Assembly: GCA_028872645.1 (NCBI GenBank)
Contig: JAPKDK010000185.1
Span: forward strand, 1 to 6,008
Reading direction: 5' to 3'
Length of the DNA: 6,008 nt
Source: Verrucomicrobiota bacterium
GTDB lineage: Bacteria > Verrucomicrobiota > Verrucomicrobiia > Limisphaerales > UBA1100
Shown: piece after piece, positions 1 through 5,838 of the stretch
Numbering within the stretch: the first letter of the stretch is position 1
How the letters are laid out: each line of letters starts with the position of its first letter
Notes under the pieces: model-generated
The model's input: the letters and a program-made list of their open reading frames with translations, nothing else
The model's database searches: none
What the model was told of the DNA's origin: nothing
Program-made: the position numbers and the translations under genes

Positions 1-1
1 T

Positions 2-457
2 GTCGCTGCAGAAGCAGGAGTGGATGGAATGCTCGCACTGGACCTCCCACCTGAAGAGGCCGACGAATACGAAACGCTCATGCGCGATGCTGGTTTGTGC
101 AGTATTTGGTTAGTCGCACCCACCACGCCTGAAGAACGGATCGCTGCGATCACCGCGCGGGGCAATGGCTTTATTTATTACATTTCGCGCGAAGGCGTCA
201 CCGGCATGCAGCAGAATGTGGCTGCTAATATGGAAGAAGCCACCGCCGTCATTCGCAAACACACCAAGCTGCCCATTGCGGTGGGGTTTGGCATTTCAAA
301 CCCCGAACAAGCCCGTCAAGTGGCCGCGTGCAGCGATGCGGTTGTAGTGGGAAGTGCGATTGTGAATCAAATCGCCGAACACGGCGCGGAAACCAATTTA
401 CCTGAACGCGTAGGTGCCTTTGTGAAAACCCTCGTGGACGCCATCAAAAAGAACTGA
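2..457 (+). CDS. trpA: Tryptophan synthase alpha chain, C-terminal part (5' end outside window)
   Basis: TrpA cleaves indole-3-glycerol phosphate to indole and glyceraldehyde 3-phosphate; indole passes to TrpB in the alpha2beta2 complex, the last step of cytoplasmic Trp synthesis. The frame is open from base 2, so the GTG at 20 is an internal Val and not a start. About 151 residues are visible, roughly from residue 120 of a ~265-residue protein. Seen: VDGMLALDLPPEEA; the loop-6 motif GFIYYISREGVTG, whose Thr corresponds to Thr183 of the Salmonella enzyme; the phosphate-binding GFGIS; and the second phosphate-site motif VVVGSAIV. The catalytic Glu and Asp (Glu49 and Asp60 in Salmonella) lie in the missing part and cannot be checked. 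The gene ends with TGA one base before the next ATG, which suggests translational coupling. The visible part shows no frameshift or other damage. Identification is secure. Confidence 0.96.
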   Translation, partial: VAAEAGVDGMLALDLPPEEADEYETLMRDAGLCSIWLVAPTTPEERIAAITARGNGFIYYISREGVTGMQQNVAANMEEATAVIRKHTKLPIAVGFGISNPEQARQVAACSDAVVVGSAIVNQIAEHGAETNLPERVGAFVKTLVDAIKKN

Positions 458-458
458 C

Positions 459-1610
459 ATGGCCACAAAAAAGAAAAACGCCCTAAACCCGAAAGACCGC
501 TACGTCGCCATCCTTGCCGGAGGCAAAGGCGAACGCTTCTGGCCGCTCAGCCGCGAGGCCACGCCAAAACAATTGCTGGCATTGTTCGATAAAAAATCAT
601 TTCTGCAACACACCTTTGAACGAGTGAAAGCGCTGGTACCAGCCAAAAATATTTTTATCATCACCAACGAATCGCAGGCCGCCGCCGTTCGCAAACAACT
701 TCCACGCGTCCCAAAAGATAATGTGATCGCCGAGCCATGCGGACGCGACACGTGCCCCGCGATCACGCTGGCCGCGGCGTTGGTGGGCGCGCGCAGCACC
801 ACTGGCGTGATGGCGGTGCTGCCTTCGGACCATATGATTTCCGCCAAGGGCGAAAAAAAGTTTCAACGAATTCTTGAGGATAGCTTTGATCTCGCCAGCC
901 GCGGGCAAGCCATCATCACCATTGGCATCCAACCCACCCACCCTGAAACGGGTTACGGCTACATTCATGCCGGCGACGCCTTACCCCCGATTCCGGGCCG
1001 CAAGCCGTATAAAACCGTATTCCACCGCGCCGAACGGTTTGTGGAAAAACCCCACTTCGACAAAGCCGTACAATTAGTGAGCAGCGGTGACTACCGCTGG
1101 AATGCCGGTATGTTTGTATTTTCATTTACAACCATCATTGAGAGCCTGCTCAAACATCAAAAAGCGCTGCACGCCGCGTGTGAGAAATGGTTTCACATCG
1201 CCGATTCACCGGCCAAGTTAAAGCGTGTGCTGAAAAAAGATTATCCGGATTTGAAAAAAGTATCCTTTGATTTTGGCGTGATGGAGCATGCGCAAAATGT
1301 GATTGTCGCGGATGGCGATTTTGACTGGGACGACCTCGGCGCTCTCCCCGCGTTGGCGCGCCACCTCAAGGCTGATGCCGAAGGCAACTGCGCCGACGCG
1401 GATTTCATCCATATCGATGCCGCGCGCAATGTGGTTTTTGACACACGCCCTGCCAAGCAACGCACCCCCATCGCGATCGTCGGCCTGCACGACTGCGTGA
1501 TTGTGCAAACCGGCGACGCCACCCTCGTAACCCATAAACGCGATGCGCAAAAAATACGGGAATTGGTAAACAAATTGGCCGCAAGCAAGGCCCACAAACA
1601 TTTGGTCTGA
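459..1610 (+). CDS. manC: Mannose-1-phosphate guanylyltransferase (GDP-mannose pyrophosphorylase), single-domain form
   Basis: The predicted reaction is GTP + mannose 1-phosphate to GDP-mannose + PPi, in the cytoplasm. GDP-mannose feeds O-antigen, exopolysaccharide, GDP-fucose and other glycans. Seen in the 383 residues: the nucleotidyltransferase signature GGKGERFWPLSREATPKQL (21-39); EPCGRDTCPAI, a variant of the usual EPxGRNTAPAI; the metal-binding LPSDH (121-125, Asp124); FVEKP (194-198); WNAGMF (214-219); and DFDWDDLG (287-294). The length is that of the short, guanylyltransferase-only type. The ~100-residue cupin-like phosphomannose isomerase domain of bifunctional AlgA/ManC proteins is absent, so a separate isomerase is expected elsewhere. 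The start ATG lies one base after the trpA stop, without a clear Shine-Dalgarno site, consistent with coupling. No other sugar-nucleotide or glycan gene is in the window. The family is confident; the symbol is by analogy, since the same activity is also called manB or algA. Confidence 0.93.
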   Translation: MATKKKNALNPKDRYVAILAGGKGERFWPLSREATPKQLLALFDKKSFLQHTFERVKALVPAKNIFIITNESQAAAVRKQLPRVPKDNVIAEPCGRDTCPAITLAAALVGARSTTGVMAVLPSDHMISAKGEKKFQRILEDSFDLASRGQAIITIGIQPTHPETGYGYIHAGDALPPIPGRKPYKTVFHRAERFVEKPHFDKAVQLVSSGDYRWNAGMFVFSFTTIIESLLKHQKALHAACEKWFHIADSPAKLKRVLKKDYPDLKKVSFDFGVMEHAQNVIVADGDFDWDDLGALPALARHLKADAEGNCADADFIHIDAARNVVFDTRPAKQRTPIAIVGLHDCVIVQTGDATLVTHKRDAQKIRELVNKLAASKAHKHLV

Positions 1611-1628
1611 GACCTGTCTACAAACACA

Positions 1629-2807
1629 ATGAAAACTCCCATCCTGCAACTTCGCGCGGGGGAGGCCAATCGCGTACGCGCAGGCCACCCTTGGATTTAT
1701 CAACGCTCGCTCCAACGCCCCGAGACGGCGCCGCCCGATGGCGCGTGGGTGGAGGTAGTCGATCAACGGCAACGTTTTCTCGGGCGCGGCTTTTGGCATA
1801 ACACTTCAAAAATCGCAGTGCGGATAATGACCCGTCAACGCGATGAGCCGGATGCTGTTTTTTGGCGGCGTAAAATTCAGGCCGCCCTTGCCTATCGCAA
1901 GACCGTGATGCCTGAAGCCTCCTCGCTGCGACTCATTAATTCCGAAGCCGATGGAATGAGTGGGTTGATCGTAGATCGCTACGAGTCCACGTTAGTGTTG
2001 CAAATCACCGCTGCGGGAATTGAACAACACCGTAAATTGATTCTCAAGGCCATTTCGGATTTCACAGAACCAGAATGTATTGTGGAGCGGAACGATGTGC
2101 GGTCACGCGAGTTTGAAGGATTGGAGCAACGCAAAGGCGTCCTTCACGGAGAATTAACCGGCCCGGTGAAAGCCGCGTTGAACGGTCTTTTCTTTAACAT
2201 TGATTTGATGGAAGGGCACAAGACCGGCACTTATCTCGACCAACAGATTAACCATACTCTCGTGGCGAATCACTGCGCGGACAAGCGCGTGCTGGATTGC
2301 TTTACTTTTCAGGGCGGCTTCGCGCTACACGCGGCTAAGGCAGGCGCAAGTGAAGTTCTGGGGCTTGATCAATCTGATGAAGCACTGACGCAAGCACGCG
2401 CAAACGCATCAGCAAACGAGCTGGAGGCGACCTTCGAACAAGCCAATGTTTTTGACTGGCTTAAAAAGCATTCAGGAAAAGAAGCGCGCGAGTTTGACGT
2501 GGTGATTCTCGATCCGCCCTCCTTCACTCGAAACCGCGCTTCGGTGCCGGACGCGCTTCGAGGCTATAAAGAAATCCATTTGCGTGCGCTGCGCTTGTTG
2601 CCGCCGGGCGGGTTATTGGCCACTTTCTGCTGTTCGCATCATGTGGATGACGATTTATTTTTGGACACCATCCTTAGCGCGGCCGCCGATGCGCGGAAGG
2701 TGCTACGACTGCGCGAGCGTTTTTGGCAATCGCCCGATCACCCCGTTGTGCCGGCGATTCGGGAGACGGAATATTTGAAGGGGTTTTTACTGGAAGTGCT
2801 GCCTTAA
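1629..2807 (+). CDS. rlmI: Class I SAM-dependent rRNA methyltransferase, RlmI family (PUA plus Rossmann domain)
   Basis: This is probably a 23S rRNA cytosine-C5 methyltransferase; E. coli RlmI (396 aa) modifies C1962, and this protein has 392 residues. The N-terminal ~75 residues, including RAGHPWIY (17-24), fit the PUA RNA-binding domain. A central conserved stretch EGHKTGTYLDQQ (195-206) matches the family's GHKTGxYLDQ. The Rossmann methyltransferase domain follows: motif I VLDCFTFQGGFALHA (221-235) binds SAM, motif IV is LDPPSF (294-299), and motif VI FCCSHH (333-338) carries the probable catalytic Cys (Cys335 by alignment to the family's CS motif). The gene begins 18 bases after the previous stop, with no Shine-Dalgarno site, and is probably in the same transcript. 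Its stop overlaps that of the opposing RNase D gene. The family is confident; the exact target nucleotide is inferred, because related members modify other positions or are uncharacterised. Confidence 0.92.
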   Translation: MKTPILQLRAGEANRVRAGHPWIYQRSLQRPETAPPDGAWVEVVDQRQRFLGRGFWHNTSKIAVRIMTRQRDEPDAVFWRRKIQAALAYRKTVMPEASSLRLINSEADGMSGLIVDRYESTLVLQITAAGIEQHRKLILKAISDFTEPECIVERNDVRSREFEGLEQRKGVLHGELTGPVKAALNGLFFNIDLMEGHKTGTYLDQQINHTLVANHCADKRVLDCFTFQGGFALHAAKAGASEVLGLDQSDEALTQARANASANELEATFEQANVFDWLKKHSGKEAREFDVVILDPPSFTRNRASVPDALRGYKEIHLRALRLLPPGGLLATFCCSHHVDDDLFLDTILSAAADARKVLRLRERFWQSPDHPVVPAIRETEYLKGFLLEVLP

Positions 2808-3868
2808 CTCACGCCGAGCAAGGCGCGCTGCCACGGGAGGACTTCATCAAAAATTCCATCCGCCTCGCACGAGAGTCGCACCAACGTGGCGCGACTGGCG
2901 ATCAGCGTGGGATCAATGCCCAACTCTCCAGCCTCACGATCGCGCACTGCCTGCAAGTCGCCAAACCGTTTTTTCTGCGCGGGCGAAATCTGTTTGCGCG
3001 GCGGGGATTTGTGAACAATGGGCAACTCTTCCTCGGGCAATTCACGCGCTTGCTGGATAAGGCGCTGGATAGCGTGCTTGCGATGATCGGGCATGCGGCG
3101 GGGCAACAAATTTGCAAAGGGCCTGTCGCGCACCGCCAACTCGGACACATCACGCATCGTGTCGGGCGAGAGCACAAAAAAAGGCGGGCGATTGCGTTTG
3201 CGCGCTTCGGTTTCGCGCCACCGCCAGAGTGCACGCAACACCGCCAATGCTCCCGGTTGCATTCGGGCCGTGCCTTTGATGCGCCATTCCCGATCGGGAT
3301 CTGGCGGTGGGTTCACGGCGTTATCACGGATTTGGCGTTCGCATTCCTGCTGATGCCACTCCTCCCGGCCACGCGCACGAAGGTCTTCGCGCAAGGCATC
3401 CACCACGGCCTTGAGATGCCGCGTATCGTTGAGGGCATACTCTTCCATTTTCGGGGTTAAGGGCCGTCGTGCCCAATTAGCTTTCTGTGAAGACTTTTCC
3501 AGCTCCAGTCCGATCACTTCCTTCACCAAATGAACCAGGCCAAACTTCAAGCGACCGGTGAGACGCGCGGCGAGCATGGTGTCAAAAATTTTTCGGGGCG
3601 TATAATCGTGGCCACGCTTAAAAAGGCGAATGTCGTAATCCGCGCCGTGCATCAGCAATTCGTGTTGATTGAAGACATCCCAAAGCGGGGCCAAATCCAA
3701 ATTAGCCAACGGATCAATCAAATCATCCCGCCCCGGAATGCTCACCTGAATGAGGCAAAGCTTTTCAGGGTAGGCGTGCAGGCTGTCCGCCTCAGTGTCC
3801 ATGGCCAGCCAATCAGCAGCCCGAAGGTCAGGCAGCAAAGATTGCAATTGATCGTTTTGATTAATCAC
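2804..3868 (-). CDS. rnd: Ribonuclease D-like 3'-5' exonuclease (DEDDy exonuclease plus HRDC domain)
   Basis: RNase D trims the 3' ends of tRNAs and other small stable RNAs with two metal ions. With the GTG start chosen here (3868-3866) the protein has 354 residues, against 375 in E. coli. All DEDDy residues are visible: Asp24 and Glu26 in Exo I (AMDTEADS), Asp79 in Exo II (HGADYDIRLF), and Tyr144 with Asp148 in Exo III (YALNDTRHL). Residues ~190-275 (RIKGTARMQPGALAVLRALWRWRETEARKR onward, given here only by its ends) fit the HRDC RNA-binding domain; the tail is basic. Start choice: the frame stays open to an ATG at 4150-4148, but that adds 94 residues without family resemblance and runs antisense through the lipoprotein gene at 3999. 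From the GTG, MINQNDQLQSLL resembles a normal RNase D N-terminus. A TTG at 3943 is an alternative. No Shine-Dalgarno site is seen at either. The gene is convergent with rlmI and divergent from the lipoprotein pair, and appears monocistronic here. Confidence 0.92.
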   Translation of the reverse strand: MINQNDQLQSLLPDLRAADWLAMDTEADSLHAYPEKLCLIQVSIPGRDDLIDPLANLDLAPLWDVFNQHELLMHGADYDIRLFKRGHDYTPRKIFDTMLAARLTGRLKFGLVHLVKEVIGLELEKSSQKANWARRPLTPKMEEYALNDTRHLKAVVDALREDLRARGREEWHQQECERQIRDNAVNPPPDPDREWRIKGTARMQPGALAVLRALWRWRETEARKRNRPPFFVLSPDTMRDVSELAVRDRPFANLLPRRMPDHRKHAIQRLIQQARELPEEELPIVHKSPPRKQISPAQKKRFGDLQAVRDREAGELGIDPTLIASRATLVRLSCEADGIFDEVLPWQRALLGVS

Positions 3869-3998
3869 GCGGGGCGAGTAAAGCGCATGAACACCCTCGG
3901 CGTCGAGCCTTGGGCTTCCAGTGGCAGTGTCTCTTATTGACAATTGTGAACCAAGGAGGCTTGCGAAGGTGGCACGATGCCGGTAGCCTTTTTTTCCT
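3869..3998. promoter_or_regulatory. Divergent intergenic region between RNase D and the lipoprotein pair
   Basis: These 130 bases must hold the promoters for both diverging genes if the GTG start of RNase D is right. On the plus strand a perfect TTGACA (3937-3942) could be a -35 box, but 16-18 bases downstream there is no convincing TATAAT-like -10. The palindrome ACAATTGT (3940-3947) overlaps it and might be a small operator, though eight bases are weak evidence. A perfect AAGGAGG (3953-3959) is too far from the lipoprotein ATG to serve it. A pyrimidine tract, CCTTTTTTTCCT (3987-3998), directly abuts that ATG and could help initiation without a Shine-Dalgarno site, for example through ribosomal protein S1. 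The whole assignment is inference from position and short motifs. Confidence 0.35.
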
Positions 3999-4574
3999 AT
4001 GAGGAACCTCTGCTTAACTGCGGCGCTGACCGCTCTGATGTTCATGTCGGCCTGTTCCGATGCGCCGCCGCCCGAAGAAAAAAAATCGGATAAAGGCAAA
4101 CCGGCGGCTTCCGCGGAATTTAATGGCAAAGATATTCGGGTTGTGGGCAAACATCATTATATTGCCAAGCATGCGCACGGCACCGCAATTTGGTATTATC
4201 GCAGCGGCAAAAAAATGACGGCGCGCACATTCCGCAATGGCAAACTTGAGGGACCTATGGTGTCCTGGTACGAAGACGGCAAAAATAAATATGCTGTCAA
4301 CTACACGGATAACCACAAAAACGGCGAAGCCAAGGGCTGGCACAGGAATGAAAAAGAGATGTTCATCATCGAATATGACCACGGAACAAAACATGGCAAA
4401 GAAACGTGGTACTGGGATACAGGCGCCAAAAAATTTGAATACACCTGGTATCAAGGCAGAAAGACCGGCGTGCTTGCCTGGACTAACAAGGGCGAACCCA
4501 TGAAGGTTCCCCCGACCAAAACTCGCCAGCCGATTCGCCAACCTGTAAAGGGTAGCTCATCCAAGAAAAAATAG
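3999..4574 (+). CDS. Small lipoprotein with MORN-variant (YwqK-like) repeats
   Basis: This is a 191-residue predicted lipoprotein of unknown function. The signal peptide has a basic n-region (MRN), a hydrophobic core (LTAALTALMF) and lipobox MSAC, giving Cys19 as lipidated residue; Ser at +2 would fit outer-membrane sorting if proteobacterial rules apply. A charged, Pro/Lys-rich linker (20-50) follows. Residues 54-149 form four consecutive units of exactly 24 residues (54, 78, 102, 126), with a partial fifth at 150. Each has an aromatic residue at 1, usually Gly at 4, Gly at 8, Trp or Tyr near 13, and often Gly at 17; an example is FRNGKLEGPMVSWYEDGK. This resembles the Pfam MORN_2 repeat, which NCBI often names YwqK family antitoxin; nothing here shows antitoxin activity. 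The C-terminus is basic (KKK). An in-frame TAG at 3984-3986 fixes ATG 3999 as the first available start. The downstream gene, eight bases away, encodes a longer protein of the same architecture, so the pair likely arose by duplication. Confidence 0.88.
   Translation: MRNLCLTAALTALMFMSACSDAPPPEEKKSDKGKPAASAEFNGKDIRVVGKHHYIAKHAHGTAIWYYRSGKKMTARTFRNGKLEGPMVSWYEDGKNKYAVNYTDNHKNGEAKGWHRNEKEMFIIEYDHGTKHGKETWYWDTGAKKFEYTWYQGRKTGVLAWTNKGEPMKVPPTKTRQPIRQPVKGSSSKKK
4158..4517 (+). repeat. Array of 24-residue MORN-variant protein repeats (four full, one partial)
   Basis: Five consecutive 72-base blocks encode the 24-residue unit of the 191-residue lipoprotein, with no insertions between the full units. 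The units agree at spaced aromatic and glycine positions but have diverged strongly at DNA level, so they are old repeats under protein-level selection. The second full-length unit after the first two (residues 102-125) has lost Gly4 and Gly17 (Asn and Glu instead). Confidence 0.8.
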
Positions 4575-4582
4575 TTAATCAA

Positions 4583-5791
4583 ATGAATCCCTCTGCTCCA
4601 TGGCTGTTGGCCGCCGGATTGACTGCGGTAACAATGGGTTGCGGCAATGATTCGCCCCCCACAAACCCGAGCGTAGGCGCATCAGGTGCAATTCCCCCCA
4701 CAAAAAGCAGCCCCAGTACAGCTGACCAGGTGGTTTCCAATAAAGGGGTGCTGTTCACAAAAGGAAACACGATGCCTTTCACCGGTACTTTGGTTGATTC
4801 CTGGAACGCAGAGAACGAAGGCAGGAAGAAATATGAGTGTGCATACATCGAAGGCTTAAAACACGGCGTAGAAATGCGGTGGCACACGAACGGGACGCGA
4901 AGCCTACGCACAGAATATGCTGACGGCAAGCAGCATGGTGCGCGAATGGAGTGGCATCTGAATGGCGCCAAGAAATCCCACACGCAATTTGCGCAAGGCA
5001 ACCCTGAAGGCGAGGCCCGCGGTTGGCACGACAATGCTAAGCCAGCATTTCATGGATCCTACACCAACGGGCTGGCGACAGGCACGGTTCAAAGCTGGTG
5101 GAAAAATGGGAACCGAGCAACTTCACAAAACCATTTTAACGGCAAGCCGAACGGACCCAAGGTGAAGTGGTATCCCAACGGTCGCACCAATTCAATCACT
5201 ATATATCAGGCTGGAATACAACACGGAAGTTCCATTACGTGGCACCCAAACGGAAAGAAACAAATGGAGCTTCAATTCGTAAAAGGCCAGGCACATGGAT
5301 TGGTTTCTGAATGGTACGAATCAGGCAGACTAATGAGCGCATCACAATATGAAAAAGGCCGAATGCACGGTGGCGGTCAGGGATGGTATCCGGACGGCAA
5401 ACCCTTATGGCAAGGCCAATGGAATTTGGGGCGACCGGTTAATCTCCATATCACCCGATTTCCCAACGGCAATGTGAAGCTGCAAGTGGAATATGAAAAC
5501 GGTGTAATGACCAAAAAATTTCGCTTTAACGAAGCCGGCCAAGTGGTCGATCAGATGATCATTCCACCGGGACGAACACGTGTGCTGAGTTTAAATAATT
5601 TAAAATTTCAGCTCGAAGGAAAAAAGCCTGATGATTTGCAAAAGTTTTTTGGGAAGCCGAACCGCGTCCAAGGCAACATGTGGATCTATACTGGATTAAA
5701 GATTCAATCCAACGACGCAAAAATCCGACCCGTTCTTCGAATTTCCTTTAACGGTGGTTTAATTGCCCTCATCAACGCCGCCGACAAGTAA
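4583..5791 (+). CDS. Large lipoprotein with about ten MORN-variant repeats and a C-terminal SmpA/BamE-like domain
   Basis: This is a 402-residue predicted lipoprotein of unknown function. The leader is MNPSAPWLLAAGLTAVTMGC with lipobox TMGC, so Cys20 is lipidated. The n-region has no Lys or Arg, which is unusual, but no better upstream start is present. A low-complexity Ser/Thr/Pro/Gly linker (~21-52) and a degenerate first unit (GVLFTKGNTMPFTG, typical of YwqK proteins) lead into ten gap-free units of 24 residues (88-327). Their pattern is aromatic-x-x-Gly-x-x-[His]-Gly-x4-Trp-[His/Tyr]-x-Asn-Gly, for example YQAGIQHGSSITWHPNGKK. Residues ~335-402 form a different domain: a DDLQKFFGKPNRV segment followed by WIYTGLKI and a closing ISFNGGLIALI strand. 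This looks like the SmpA/OmlA (BamE) fold, but that is a tentative reading. The gene starts eight bases after its neighbour's stop with no Shine-Dalgarno site, and a hairpin terminator follows directly. The pair is probably one operon at the cell envelope. Confidence 0.88.
   Translation: MNPSAPWLLAAGLTAVTMGCGNDSPPTNPSVGASGAIPPTKSSPSTADQVVSNKGVLFTKGNTMPFTGTLVDSWNAENEGRKKYECAYIEGLKHGVEMRWHTNGTRSLRTEYADGKQHGARMEWHLNGAKKSHTQFAQGNPEGEARGWHDNAKPAFHGSYTNGLATGTVQSWWKNGNRATSQNHFNGKPNGPKVKWYPNGRTNSITIYQAGIQHGSSITWHPNGKKQMELQFVKGQAHGLVSEWYESGRLMSASQYEKGRMHGGGQGWYPDGKPLWQGQWNLGRPVNLHITRFPNGNVKLQVEYENGVMTKKFRFNEAGQVVDQMIIPPGRTRVLSLNNLKFQLEGKKPDDLQKFFGKPNRVQGNMWIYTGLKIQSNDAKIRPVLRISFNGGLIALINAADK
4844..5563 (+). 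repeat. Array of ten 24-residue MORN-variant protein repeats
   Basis: Ten 72-base blocks encode units beginning at residues 88, 112, 136, 160, 184, 208, 232, 256, 280 and 304 of the larger lipoprotein, with no spacing change. Nine units keep Gly at position 4 and also Trp at 13 or Gly at 17; the ninth and tenth are the most degenerate (Trp13 lost). No two units are near-identical in DNA, so there is no sign of recent expansion, in contrast to the 42-bp array further right. Confidence 0.85.
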
Positions 5792-5792
5792 A

Positions 5793-5813
5793 AAACCCCG
5801 CATGACGGGGTTT
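5793..5813. terminator. Intrinsic terminator, probably bidirectional
   Basis: An 8-bp perfect stem, AAACCCCG (5793-5800) with CGGGGTTT (5806-5813), closes a 5-base loop CATGA. It begins two bases after the TAA of the larger lipoprotein gene. On the plus strand the stem ends in only three T, then GTAAATT. Read on the minus strand, the stem runs into six consecutive T (5795-5790), the better intrinsic-terminator form. It thus probably ends the minus-strand gene whose stop lies about 25 bases to the right, and may also stop the lipoprotein transcript. Confidence 0.85.
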
Positions 5814-5838
5814 GTAAATTAGTGTTTTAGATTGAGCT

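Noticed and set aside
1218..1799. Minus-strand open frame of 193 codons over the manC end and rlmI start
   Set aside because: It lies opposite two confidently identified genes and crosses their junction; no motif supports it.
2723..3460. Plus-strand open frame of 245 codons across the RNase D gene
   Set aside because: It is antisense to a gene with all DEDDy residues and an HRDC domain, and its product shows no recognisable family; it is a shadow of the RNase D coding sequence.
3937..3965. A sigma-70 promoter based on TTGACA at 3937
   Set aside because: No acceptable -10 box is found at 16-18 bases spacing, so it is mentioned within the intergenic region and not called separately.
3977..4093. 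Short plus-strand frame from ATG 3977 ending after the eight-A run at 4078-4085
   Set aside because: It overlaps the lipoprotein signal peptide in another frame, and the AAGGAGG is 17 bases upstream, too far for efficient use. The A-run was considered as a slippage site, but nothing beyond its length supports this.
3999..5791. A toxin-antitoxin system, from the YwqK antitoxin label often given to such repeats
   Set aside because: Both proteins look like secreted lipoproteins and no toxin gene is adjacent in the window; the label is a database name and not evidence of function.
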